Assembly: GCA_964406005.1 (NCBI GenBank)
Contig: CAYOPZ010000001.1
Location: 199,538-263,537 of the forward strand
DNA: 64,000 nt
Direction: 5' to 3'
DNA from: CAYOPZ01 sp964406005
Lineage (GTDB): Bacteria > Bacteroidota > Bacteroidia > Bacteroidales > SM23-62
Shown: positions 26,184 through 34,730 of the stretch, one piece after another
Layout: each line of letters opens with the position of its first letter
How positions within the stretch are numbered: the stretch's first letter is position 1
Program-made: the position numbers and the translations under genes
Notes under the pieces: generated by a model
Database searches by the model: none
Told to the model about the DNA's origin: nothing
What the model saw: only the letters and a program-made list of their open reading frames with translations

Positions 26184-26287
26184 GAGAAAGCGGATATAAA
26201 TCCGCAGCCGTAAATCCGTAGCCGGGACCCTGCGAAACCGCAACCGGCAAATCACAGATTTAATGTTGCTCTTCACAGGGTCCCGGC
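26184..26287. repeat. Nested hairpin repeat element, compound copy 2
   Basis: The left part (26184-26215) nearly repeats the left arm and first core half of copy 1 at 5.8 kb. It is followed by a complete element with a different 12-bp outer stem, GCCGGGACCCTG (26221-26232) with 26276-26287. Its inner core pairs GCAAC (26240-26244) with GTTGC (26265-26269), where copy 1 has GCAGC/GCTGC: compensatory changes. It directly follows the terminator T-run and is intergenic. Confidence 0.78.
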
Positions 26288-26330
26288 TTCATATTAAATA
26301 AAAAACTAATTTTAGGCAATATTTAACGTA

Positions 26331-27089
26331 ATGTCTGTTCCCCTAAGTGATAAGGAATTACGCCGGTATCAGAAACAGGTCATGTTACCGGAGATAGGCC
26401 GCGAAGGGCAGTCGCTACTGAAGGATGCAAGGATCCTGGTGGTCGGAGCAGGAGGGCTTGGAGCACCTGTTCTTCAGTATATCACAGCGGCAGGTGCCGG
26501 ATATATCGGGATTGCGGATACCGACACAGTGGATGAGGGCAATCTCCAGAGGCAGATCCTTTTCGGCAGCAGGGACATCGGGAAATTGAAAGCCATCATA
26601 GCCAAATACAGGCTGGCTGAATTGAATCCCGGTGTACGGTTCGATATCCATAATGTATGGATAAACAAGGAAAATGCACTGGACATTACCGGCAGATATG
26701 ATATGGTCGTGGATGCCACAGACAATTTCCCCGCAAGGTATCTGATCAATGATGCCTGTGTCATTAACAACATGCCCATGGTGCACGGGGCCATTTATAA
26801 ATATGAAGGGCAGGTCTCCGTTTTTAATTACAGGGACGGACCTACCTACAGGTGTTTGTATCCCGGAGTACCTGAAAAGGGTTCCTTTACGGATGCGTCT
26901 GAATCGGGCATACTTGGAGTGCTGCCCGGGATGGTTGGATGCTGCCAGGCAATCGAAGTCATAAAGATCATTACAGGATTCGGAGATGTGCTTTCAGGCA
27001 TTCTCCTGTGCATTGATATCCGGACCCATGCCTTCGAACGATTCGCAATTGATCCTGTCCCCGGGAACAAAAAAAACACAAGCCTGTAG
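26331..27089 (+). CDS. MoeB/ThiF-family adenylyltransferase, zinc-less variant
   Basis: A 252-aa E1-like enzyme that should adenylate the Gly-Gly tail of a MoaD/ThiS partner. The nucleotide site is intact: GAGGLGAPV (~38-46), DTDTVDEGNLQRQILF with the RQ pair, IGKLKA and DATDNFPARYLIND. Oddities: the first zinc cysteine pair is reduced to one (TYRCLYP), the C-terminal CxxC is absent, and the usual Cys in the SCAEAG-type loop is replaced (ASESG). The likely partner is the MoaD-like protein at 9.2 kb. It could serve molybdopterin, thiamine or another sulfur transfer. Confidence 0.85.
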   Translation: MSVPLSDKELRRYQKQVMLPEIGREGQSLLKDARILVVGAGGLGAPVLQYITAAGAGYIGIADTDTVDEGNLQRQILFGSRDIGKLKAIIAKYRLAELNPGVRFDIHNVWINKENALDITGRYDMVVDATDNFPARYLINDACVINNMPMVHGAIYKYEGQVSVFNYRDGPTYRCLYPGVPEKGSFTDASESGILGVLPGMVGCCQAIEVIKIITGFGDVLSGILLCIDIRTHAFERFAIDPVPGNKKNTSL

Positions 27090-27099
27090 TCGATTGTAA

Positions 27100-27804
27100 A
27101 TGAGACTTTTACTGATAAGCAACAGTACCAATGCCGGGGGGGCCTATCTGGAGCACTGCCTTGGAGAAATCCGGTCCTTTCTGGGGAGCAGGCCGCTGAA
27201 TGCCCTGTTCGTACCATATGCAGGAATTACGCTCGGTTTTGATGATTATACGGAAAAGGTAAGAGCAATATTTCGTGACATCGGGCATGACATAACATCC
27301 ATCCATGAAACCAGGAATCCTTCAGAAACCGTCGAAAAGGCAGAAGCCATCGTCACCGGAGGCGGAAACACTTTTCATCTTGTCAGGATGTTGCATAAAT
27401 CAGGGCTGATGGGGGGGATTCGCAGGAAAGTGCTTGCAGGAACCCCGTTCATCGGATGGAGTGCAGGGTCCAATATAGCCTGCCCCACCCTGTGTACGAC
27501 CAATGACATGCCGGTTGTTGAACCTTTTTCCTTTGAAACATTGAACCTGGTGCCCTTCCAGATCAATCCTCACTACCTGGATGCAGGTCCCGGGGGACAT
27601 GCCGGTGAGAGCAGGGAAATGCGCATAGAGGAGTATATCGAAATCAATCCGGATGTATGGGTTGTCGGTCTCAGGGAAGGGACCATGTTCAGGCTTGAAG
27701 GCAATAACATACAGCTTATAGGATCCAAAACGGCCCGGATATTCAGAAAGGGACGCGAACCGGTGGAAATGGGTCCGGATACTGATTTTTCATTTTTGTT
27801 GTAA
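27100..27804 (+). CDS. pepE: Dipeptidase E (alpha-aspartyl dipeptidase)
   Basis: A 234-aa S51 serine peptidase that hydrolyses Asp-X dipeptides in the cytosol. The nucleophile serine sits in GWSAGSNIACPT (~121) and the triad His in QINPHYLD (~157), at positions matching E. coli PepE. The nearby IVTGGGNTFHLVRML is the conserved oxyanion segment. It follows the MoeB-like gene by 10 nt and precedes an AsmA-like gene by 33 nt. Confidence 0.94.
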   Translation: MRLLLISNSTNAGGAYLEHCLGEIRSFLGSRPLNALFVPYAGITLGFDDYTEKVRAIFRDIGHDITSIHETRNPSETVEKAEAIVTGGGNTFHLVRMLHKSGLMGGIRRKVLAGTPFIGWSAGSNIACPTLCTTNDMPVVEPFSFETLNLVPFQINPHYLDAGPGGHAGESREMRIEEYIEINPDVWVVGLREGTMFRLEGNNIQLIGSKTARIFRKGREPVEMGPDTDFSFLL

Positions 27805-27837
27805 ATTCACGCTTCCCCCTGAAGAGGCCGTTTCCCG

Positions 27838-30498
27838 ATGAAAATTGTCAGGAAAATATGGGTTGCAATACTGATCGTGGCTGGAATGGCTGTGGCCGCA
27901 GCCATTTTGCTGGGCTGGTATTATGAGGATGAGATCACGCAGTTTGTGGTCGGGAATATTAACAAACGGCTGAGGACGGAAATTGATGTAAGGGATGTCA
28001 AATTGTCCTTCCTGAAAAAATTTCCCGATGCCTCCCTCGGGTTCGAGAACGTGTTTATACGGTCGGTCCCGGATTACGATCCTTCCGGTTTTGAGGGGAA
28101 CACCGATACCCTGCTGTATGCAGAGCACCTGTACCTGCGGTTCAACCTGCTTAAAATGCTCCGGCACGAATACCTTCTCAGGGAAGTTCAGATTGTATCC
28201 GGAGAAGCGAATATTGTAACGGACGGGACCGGAGGAACGAATTATGCATTGTGGAACAGGGAGTCCGGCACCGGGAACGGCAACTTTATACTGGAACTGG
28301 AAAATGTGAAAGGAACGGATATTCGGCTTGCCTATGACAACAGGTCACTCGATGTAAAGGCGGAAAGCCACGTCCGGAAAGCGGACCTGAAAGGAAAATT
28401 ATCGGAGGTGGAGTACAAGTTGGGTTTCGGAATGGAAGGCGATATAATAAGATACAGCAAGGGCGGGACTGTTTTTTTAAGGGATCAGGACATTGCTGCT
28501 TCTGCATTCCTTCTGGTTACACGGGAAACCATTGAGATTGAAACCGGTGATTTGCAGCTTGCAGGACAAGAACTGTCGGTTGCAGGCAATATTATAAAAG
28601 GAGATCCTTCCCTGTTTCAGCTTGACTTAAAGGGAAAGCAGTTAAGCCTTGAATACCTGCTGAAACACCTTGCATCCTACGGTCTGAAAATACCGGAAGG
28701 AATAAAAGCCGGAGGGATATTGTCATTTGATGCAAGCATCAGCGGGGAAGGCGGGAGAACAACAATGCCCGGGATCGACGCTGTATTTTCCATAAGTGAA
28801 GGCTGGATACAACCCGGAGGGGGGAGGAAAAGGATCAGCAGCTTAAAGACCGAAGGCCGGTATTCAAACGGAGAGGCAAAAGCTCCTGCCACGACCCTGA
28901 TTGAATTAGACAATACTTCGCTTGTTTACGGCAATTCCCGCCTGGAAGGGGACTGTTCGTTTTACAATCTTTCACAACCCAGGATTCACCATAATATCAG
29001 ACTCGAGCTTGATCTCGAAGATCTGCAGAATCTTACAGGCATGGACATTCCGGTTGAAAATATGCAGGGCATTGTTACCGCAGAGATTGAAACCGCAGGA
29101 TTTCAGCAATCCATGAGCAGGATCGGCAGGAAGAACTTACTCAGGAATGATTATAAAGCGAAAATACGGATAGAAAATGCGGGATTCAGCCTGCCTGCCT
29201 CATCCATAGTATGCCGGGATCTGAGCGGGGATCTCAGTTATGAAGATCATCTGCAAATAGGTGCGATGAACGCTGTTCTGGCAGGTAATTCCATTAACTT
29301 TACGGGCAGGGGCGATAATGTCAGGGAATTTTTATTCAGCGACCGGGGCAACCTCTGGCTTGACCTTGATGTATATGCCCACAAGGCCGAACTGGATAGC
29401 CTTTTCGGCGTGTCGGACCGGGCGGCGGTCCAGCCAGGGAAAGACACAATCCGGTTCCCGGGCAGACTGTACCTGAAATCACACTTCTGGCTCGATGAAT
29501 TGGAATTCAGGGATTTTTCTGCCGGCAATGTGACGGGTGATTTTTTTTATCAACCCCGGAGACTGACTGTAAATTCACTGGATTTTACTGCTATGGAGGG
29601 ACTGGTTTCCGCTGAGACAGTGCTGGAAAAACAGAATAACGGCAGGTATCTGTTCAAGGTTAAATCCGATGTTTCCGGCATCGATATCCATGAATTGTTC
29701 GCTTCATTTAATAATTTTGGTCAGGATTTCATTATGGATAAACATCTGAAAGGGAACCTTTCAGGTCAGGTTAATTTTTCAACTGCTTTAACTGATGTAA
29801 TGAAAGTTGACAGGGAGAGCATCCTGGCCGATTGTGATGTAATCATACGCAACGGAGAACTGATCGGATTCGAACCCATGCAGAAACTTTCAGGATTCAT
29901 AGAGGTGGAGGAACTGGAGAATGTCCGGTTTTCCACCCTTACAAACCAGATCTTCATCAGTGACGGGCAGGTTAGGATCCCGACCATGGATATACGTTCT
30001 TCCGCCTTCGATATCAAGGGTTCCGGGATACATGGATTTGACGGGAATTTTGAATACAAGATAAAGGTTTCACTTTCCGAGTTGTTGTCTGGAAAGGCGA
30101 AAAAGCCCGACAGGCAGGCCGAAGAATTCGGAGCCATTGAGGATGACGGGCTGGGAAGGATTTATGTATACCTGATCGTGGAAGGCACACCGGAAAGTAT
30201 AAATGTAAGATATGACAGGAGGGGAGCCATAAACAATGTCAGGGAACAACTGAGCGAGGAGAAGAAGACGGTCAAGGCAATCCTGAATGAAGAATTCGGA
30301 TTGTTTAAAAAGGATTCCGCCCTGTTCAGGGAAAGCGAAACCCGGGAATCACCGGCTTTTATCATTGAATGGGAGGATGAACCGGACGATGGCAGCCGGG
30401 AAAGCACCCTGCAGAAGGACAATAAACAGAACATCCAAGAGTTTGAGATCCAATGGGATGATACGGATACACTGGAGGAAGGCCCCGAACTGAAATAA
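27838..30498 (+). CDS. AsmA-family inner-membrane protein
   Basis: An 886-aa protein with one N-terminal membrane segment (IWVAILIVAGMAVAAAILLGW) and a very long periplasmic, beta-rich body. The start of the body (VRDVKLSFLKKFPDASLGFE) and the C-terminal AsmA-2-like part (IRNGELIGFEPMQKLSGFIE) are typical. AsmA-like proteins are thought to form lipid-conducting bridges between the membranes. The last ~60 residues are charged and lack the domain. The stop overlaps the kinase start (TAATG). Confidence 0.9.
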   Translation: MKIVRKIWVAILIVAGMAVAAAILLGWYYEDEITQFVVGNINKRLRTEIDVRDVKLSFLKKFPDASLGFENVFIRSVPDYDPSGFEGNTDTLLYAEHLYLRFNLLKMLRHEYLLREVQIVSGEANIVTDGTGGTNYALWNRESGTGNGNFILELENVKGTDIRLAYDNRSLDVKAESHVRKADLKGKLSEVEYKLGFGMEGDIIRYSKGGTVFLRDQDIAASAFLLVTRETIEIETGDLQLAGQELSVAGNIIKGDPSLFQLDLKGKQLSLEYLLKHLASYGLKIPEGIKAGGILSFDASISGEGGRTTMPGIDAVFSISEGWIQPGGGRKRISSLKTEGRYSNGEAKAPATTLIELDNTSLVYGNSRLEGDCSFYNLSQPRIHHNIRLELDLEDLQNLTGMDIPVENMQGIVTAEIETAGFQQSMSRIGRKNLLRNDYKAKIRIENAGFSLPASSIVCRDLSGDLSYEDHLQIGAMNAVLAGNSINFTGRGDNVREFLFSDRGNLWLDLDVYAHKAELDSLFGVSDRAAVQPGKDTIRFPGRLYLKSHFWLDELEFRDFSAGNVTGDFFYQPRRLTVNSLDFTAMEGLVSAETVLEKQNNGRYLFKVKSDVSGIDIHELFASFNNFGQDFIMDKHLKGNLSGQVNFSTALTDVMKVDRESILADCDVIIRNGELIGFEPMQKLSGFIEVEELENVRFSTLTNQIFISDGQVRIPTMDIRSSAFDIKGSGIHGFDGNFEYKIKVSLSELLSGKAKKPDRQAEEFGAIEDDGLGRIYVYLIVEGTPESINVRYDRRGAINNVREQLSEEKKTVKAILNEEFGLFKKDSALFRESETRESPAFIIEWEDEPDDGSRESTLQKDNKQNIQEFEIQWDDTDTLEEGPELK

Positions 30499-31652
30499 TG
30501 CCGATGGATATTTATTACAGGAAGCAACGGTGGAAATTGTTATTATTCCTGGCTGCGGCCCTCATCGGGCTGGGTTCGCTTTTGTATACCAACCGGCTTG
30601 TGAAGGAACTGTCGCAGGAGGAGAGGAAAAAGGTAGAACTTTGGGCAGAAGCCACCCGCCTGCTGGGTGATACGGAGAACATGACGATGGATATTAATTT
30701 CCCCTTTCAGGTCATACGGTATAACACGACCATACCGGTTATGATCGTAGACCAGGAAGACAATATCATTCGTTTCAGAAACCTGGATTCACTGAAAGCA
30801 CAGAACCCGGGGTACCTGCCCCGCCAGCTTGACAAAATGAAAAAGGAAAACCCCCCGATCCCGATCGGTTTACCGGAGAATATAACCCAGTATGTCTATT
30901 ACCGGAACTCCACCCTGCTGATACAGCTCAGGTATTATCCCTATATACAGCTGGGGGTGATACTGCTGTTCATCCTCGTATCCTACCTTGCTTTCAGCGC
31001 TTCACGGAAAGCGGAGCAGAACCAGGTATGGGTGGGATTGTCCAAGGAAACCGCGCATCAGCTTGGAACCCCCACATCATCCATGCTGGGATGGCTGGAG
31101 ATTCTGAAAGAAAAGCATCCTGATAAGAACCTTGTGAGGGAACTGGCCAAGGATGCCGGACGTCTTGAAAAAATCACCGAACGTTTCTCTAAGATCGGTT
31201 CCAGACCCGTTCTGACAATGGAGAGCATACCCGAAGTGATCGGGGAGTCCGTGGAGTATCTCAGGTCCAGGACATCAGGCCAGGTGGATTTCCATTTTGA
31301 ACCGGCGGATGCAGATTACCGGGTTCCGCTTAACAGGGCGCTGTTCGAATGGGTGGTTGAAAACATATGCAAGAATGCGATCGATGCCATGGATGGTAAA
31401 GGAAATATCAGTATAGGGATAAAAAAGCACGGCAGGATGATTTACATAGATTTCCGGGATTCCGGAAAGGGGATCCCTAAAAACCGGTATAAAACGATCT
31501 TCAAACCCGGGTATACGACAAAGAAAACGGGCTGGGGACTGGGGCTTTCACTGGCAAAACGAATCATAGAATCCTATCATAAGGGAAAAATCTTTGTACT
31601 GCAATCGGAAGCGGGCAGGGGAACCACCATAAGGATTGGTCTTAAAAAATAA
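30498..31652 (+). CDS. Sensor histidine kinase
   Basis: A 384-aa kinase with TM1 at ~12-29, a ~120-residue periplasmic sensor, TM2 at ~152-170 (LGVILLFILVSYLAFSAS) and a complete catalytic core. The phospho-accepting His is in KETAHQLGTPTSSMLGWLE (~187), the N box is ENICKNAIDAMDG, and the ATP lid motifs are DSGKGIP and GWGLGLSLAKRI. No response regulator is adjacent, so it is an orphan by position. It is translationally coupled to the AsmA gene, which hints at sensing of envelope state. Confidence 0.93.
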   Translation: MPMDIYYRKQRWKLLLFLAAALIGLGSLLYTNRLVKELSQEERKKVELWAEATRLLGDTENMTMDINFPFQVIRYNTTIPVMIVDQEDNIIRFRNLDSLKAQNPGYLPRQLDKMKKENPPIPIGLPENITQYVYYRNSTLLIQLRYYPYIQLGVILLFILVSYLAFSASRKAEQNQVWVGLSKETAHQLGTPTSSMLGWLEILKEKHPDKNLVRELAKDAGRLEKITERFSKIGSRPVLTMESIPEVIGESVEYLRSRTSGQVDFHFEPADADYRVPLNRALFEWVVENICKNAIDAMDGKGNISIGIKKHGRMIYIDFRDSGKGIPKNRYKTIFKPGYTTKKTGWGLGLSLAKRIIESYHKGKIFVLQSEAGRGTTIRIGLKK

Positions 31653-31658
31653 ACATTT

Positions 31659-32921
31659 GTGCCGAAACCCAGGGAACATATTGAACTGTTAGCGCCTGCA
31701 GGATCCTGGGAATCGTTGCGGGCTGCCATACAGGGAGGTGCGGATGCGGTATATTTCGGTATTGAAAAACTGAATATGAGATCCCGGTCTTCCTGTAATT
31801 TCACCCTGGAGGATCTTGACAGGATTGCGGGCATTTCGCAGGAAGCAGGGATCAGATCCTACCTGGCACTGAATTCGGTGATTTACAATGCTGAGCTGAA
31901 ACAGGTTGAAGAGGTCATCGGCCGTGCCGGCACCTCCGGTATCTCAGCCATTATCGCATCAGACCACTCGGTCATACAGATGGCCTGCAACGCAGGAGTG
32001 GAGGTTCATCTGTCCACCCAGTTGAATATCTCGAATATAGAATCCCTGAAGTTCTATGCTTCATTTGCCGATGTAGTAGTGCTGGCACGAGAGCTGGACC
32101 TCGACCAGATCTCCCTTATTGCCGGGCAGATCGAACAGCAGGATATTCGCGGTCCCTCGGGGAAGCCCGTCAGGATAGAATTGTTCGTACACGGCGCCCT
32201 TTGCATGGCCGTTTCCGGAAAATGTTATCTCAGCCTCCACCAGTACGGGCATCCTGCAAACAGGGGGGAGTGTCTTCAGGCCTGCAGGAGATCTTATATT
32301 GTCACGGAAAAGGAAACCGGGAAACAGCTGGAGATAGCCCATGAACAGATCATGTCGCCCAGGGACCTTTGTACCGTCTCTTTTCTTGACCGGATCCTGG
32401 ATGCAGGTGTTTCCATACTGAAAATAGAAGGCAGGGCCCGTAGTCCGGAGTATGTAAAAATTGTAACGGAGTGCTATAACGATGCCCTGCGGCATTATGC
32501 AGAGGGTTCTTTCAGTGCTGAAAAAGCCGTGCAATGGGAAAGAAGTCTGGCGAGTGTTTTCAACAGGGGATTCTGGGACGGATATTACCTTGGACGAAAA
32601 ATGGGGGAATGGACAGAGGGATACGGATCCAGGGCTACAAAAAGGAAAATTTATATCGGCAGGGGGATCAATTATTACAGCCGTCTTGGTGTGGGGGAAT
32701 TCCTCGCGGAAACAGGTGAAATCGGTATCGGGGATGAGATCCTGGTTACCGGGCCCACCACGGGCGTCCTGGAATTTACCGTGAGGGAAATTCATCTGGA
32801 CAGCGGGAAGGCCAGCACAGCCGTAAAGGGCGATCGTTTTTCAATCCGGGTTCCGGATGTGATCAGGCGTTCGGATAAGCTTTATAAAGTAGTGGATGCC
32901 GACCGGGTAAAACAGCAATAA
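31659..32921 (+). CDS. U32-family protein, tRNA U34 hydroxylation (TrhP-like)
   Basis: A 420-aa protein starting at GTG 31659. It carries the U32 signature ELFVHGALCMAVSGKCYLS with further cysteines (GECLQACRRSY), which in this family ligate an Fe-S cluster. The N-terminus HIELLAPAGSWESLRAAIQG and GGADAVYFG are standard. Family members YegQ/TrhP hydroxylate U34 of tRNA using prephenate; some relatives are ubiquinone-related UbiU/UbiV. The C-terminal beta-barrel extension favours TrhP. Old annotations call it a collagenase-like peptidase. Confidence 0.88.
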   Translation: MPKPREHIELLAPAGSWESLRAAIQGGADAVYFGIEKLNMRSRSSCNFTLEDLDRIAGISQEAGIRSYLALNSVIYNAELKQVEEVIGRAGTSGISAIIASDHSVIQMACNAGVEVHLSTQLNISNIESLKFYASFADVVVLARELDLDQISLIAGQIEQQDIRGPSGKPVRIELFVHGALCMAVSGKCYLSLHQYGHPANRGECLQACRRSYIVTEKETGKQLEIAHEQIMSPRDLCTVSFLDRILDAGVSILKIEGRARSPEYVKIVTECYNDALRHYAEGSFSAEKAVQWERSLASVFNRGFWDGYYLGRKMGEWTEGYGSRATKRKIYIGRGINYYSRLGVGEFLAETGEIGIGDEILVTGPTTGVLEFTVREIHLDSGKASTAVKGDRFSIRVPDVIRRSDKLYKVVDADRVKQQ

Positions 32922-32923
32922 GA

Positions 32924-33628
32924 TCAGAATTTCCGCAATTCCTCCAGATATTTATCCTGGATGGCCCTCAGGTCTTCAACACCCATATCTTTTGTAAAGA
33001 TCCTGACAACCTCTGTGATGTCTTTCAGGTAAAGGGCGCCGAGTGCGGCATCAAAGTTCAGATTATCGATTTTATGCTTGATGGAAGTTGTTATGTCCAG
33101 GAACAATTGCCAGTTGATGTGCCTGGGGATTTCAAGATAATACATCAGGGGGTCGACAAGATCCTTGAATATGCCATCACCGAGTTTTTCAAGTTCGAAA
33201 TGCTTTTTCAGGTTAATGATCCCCTCACCTTTGATCTTCCTTTTCTTCATGAATTTCAGCCCCTCGTATATAAAACATTTCTGCAGCTCGGGGATGATGG
33301 TATAATTTTCGAGGCTTCTCAGGCGGATGCAGTTGAAAACATCGTTGTTGATACAGATCTCGGCGGCAGTCCCGTCGAATTTATGCTTGAAGTGCCTCCT
33401 GATCTCCTGGGTGATCCTGAGAAGCTGAACGGTTGAATGTTTTATACGGGTGATAAGATAGACAGCCGTGGGATTGTAACCGGTCGGGAGATTCGCCCCG
33501 TGATAACCGGGAAAAGGTTCAATTTCCTCAAGGACCAGGGTATTTTCAAGTATGTTGTTGTTCAGGGTTTCAAGCTTTTCAACCTTGGTTATGGACCCCA
33601 TGGTTTCAATAATGCGGTTTACTGCCAT
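32924..33628 (-). CDS. Uncharacterised protein next to mnmH
   Basis: A 234-aa soluble protein from the ATG at 33628, which is preceded by a TACTTTTG box. No signal peptide or membrane segment. It has a proline/glycine-rich loop (EPFPGYHGANLPTGYNPTAV) early on, a Lys-rich middle (KFMKKRKIKGEG) and a mostly helical second half. I do not recognise the family. It is the last gene of a - strand run after the hybrid kinase and mnmH. The frame extends upstream to 33730, but that part would overlap mnmH. Confidence 0.75.
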   Translation of the reverse strand: MAVNRIIETMGSITKVEKLETLNNNILENTLVLEEIEPFPGYHGANLPTGYNPTAVYLITRIKHSTVQLLRITQEIRRHFKHKFDGTAAEICINNDVFNCIRLRSLENYTIIPELQKCFIYEGLKFMKKRKIKGEGIINLKKHFELEKLGDGIFKDLVDPLMYYLEIPRHINWQLFLDITTSIKHKIDNLNFDAALGALYLKDITEVVRIFTKDMGVEDLRAIQDKYLEELRKF

Positions 33629-33651
33629 AGTATATTTCGGATGATTTTTTA

Positions 33652-33659
33652 CAAAAGTA
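33652..33659 (-). promoter_or_regulatory. -7 element of the uncharacterised gene at 32924
   Basis: Reads TACTTTTG on the minus strand, an exact TAnnTTTG box 23 nt before the ATG, with a one-mismatch -33 (CTTG, 33682-33679) at 19-nt spacing. Confidence 0.45.
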
Positions 33660-33662
33660 ATT

Positions 33663-34715
33663 TTAATTGGATAATTTCCAAGCAAGCCCTTTGTGCCGTG
33701 CAAAATCAACGACTTGTTCAGCCATTGCACAGGGGGTATTCAGAGGTGCGGGACGCAGTGTGAATATCCTGTCCTTTTTTCTTTTGCTCAGGCCGAATTC
33801 ATAGGTTTTATCGTAGTATTTAAGGACCTGCCCGGCAGCCTGGGCATAATCTCCCGCATGTATGGCAGCCATGGCTTCCCGGCTTGTCTTGCCGCCCAGC
33901 CTTCCGGTGATTTTACGGATGCTTTCGAGAAGCTGTTCATCCGGGAATCCGGAATAGTCCTGCACCAGCCTGTTGATACGGTTTTCCAGGGAAACGTCCA
34001 GGCAGATTAAAGTCGCGTTTCGAATGGTATCGTATATGCCTCTGGGAAGTATGTTTTTTCCTATATTCCGGCTTTCGTCCTCGACCCAGATGGTCCTGGT
34101 ATGGTCCATGAAAAAAAGGTTCCAGAAGATATCGTTTTCAAACTGTTCATTGCTGTTTTGCTGTTTTTCTCCCAGGTGCCCGAAGGCGGATCCCTTATGA
34201 TGTGCCAGGTTTTCCAGGTCAAGGACCTGTTCCCCGGCTTCCGCAAGAGACCTGAGAACGTCCGACTTTCCGGACCCGGTCAGTCCCCCGATCACAATAA
34301 AGGGGAAAGTGCCCGACAAATAGGAAAGTACATATGTCCGGAAAGACTTGTAACCTCCCCTGAGTACCTGACAGCGGATGCCTGCGGTTTCAAACAGCCA
34401 GGCCATGCTTGCACTTCTCATACCGCCTCTCCAGCAATGGATCATAAGCCGGTTACCGGAGGCAAGCTTCAGGGCTTTTTTAAGGTATGTATCCAGTTTC
34501 GGACCGGCAAAGGAAAGGCCTTTAAGAACTGCAGTTTGAGAACCCCTGTTTTTGTATGTGATACCGATTGATTTTCTCTCGGAATTTGAGAAGAGAGGGA
34601 TATTATGGGCGACGGGAATACGGCCATGCTTAAACTCTGCCGGGGTTCTGACATCGACGACAGGAATTTCCCCGGCCCTTTTCAGAAAAGTTCCTATATC
34701 GATCTCCCGGGACAT
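33663..34715 (-). CDS. mnmH: tRNA 2-selenouridine synthase
   Basis: Replaces sulfur by selenium in the wobble 2-thiouridine of tRNA, using selenophosphate, via a geranylated intermediate. The 350-aa protein has an N-terminal rhodanese domain with the catalytic Cys in HCWRGGMRSASMAWL (~94) and a P-loop domain with GGLTGSGKSDVL (~143). It is normal in length. The pathway also needs SelD, which is not in the window. It starts 15 nt after the hybrid kinase stop. Confidence 0.94.
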   Translation of the reverse strand: MSREIDIGTFLKRAGEIPVVDVRTPAEFKHGRIPVAHNIPLFSNSERKSIGITYKNRGSQTAVLKGLSFAGPKLDTYLKKALKLASGNRLMIHCWRGGMRSASMAWLFETAGIRCQVLRGGYKSFRTYVLSYLSGTFPFIVIGGLTGSGKSDVLRSLAEAGEQVLDLENLAHHKGSAFGHLGEKQQNSNEQFENDIFWNLFFMDHTRTIWVEDESRNIGKNILPRGIYDTIRNATLICLDVSLENRINRLVQDYSGFPDEQLLESIRKITGRLGGKTSREAMAAIHAGDYAQAAGQVLKYYDKTYEFGLSKRKKDRIFTLRPAPLNTPCAMAEQVVDFARHKGLAWKLSN

Positions 34716-34730
34716 GGACAGGGGTGGATT

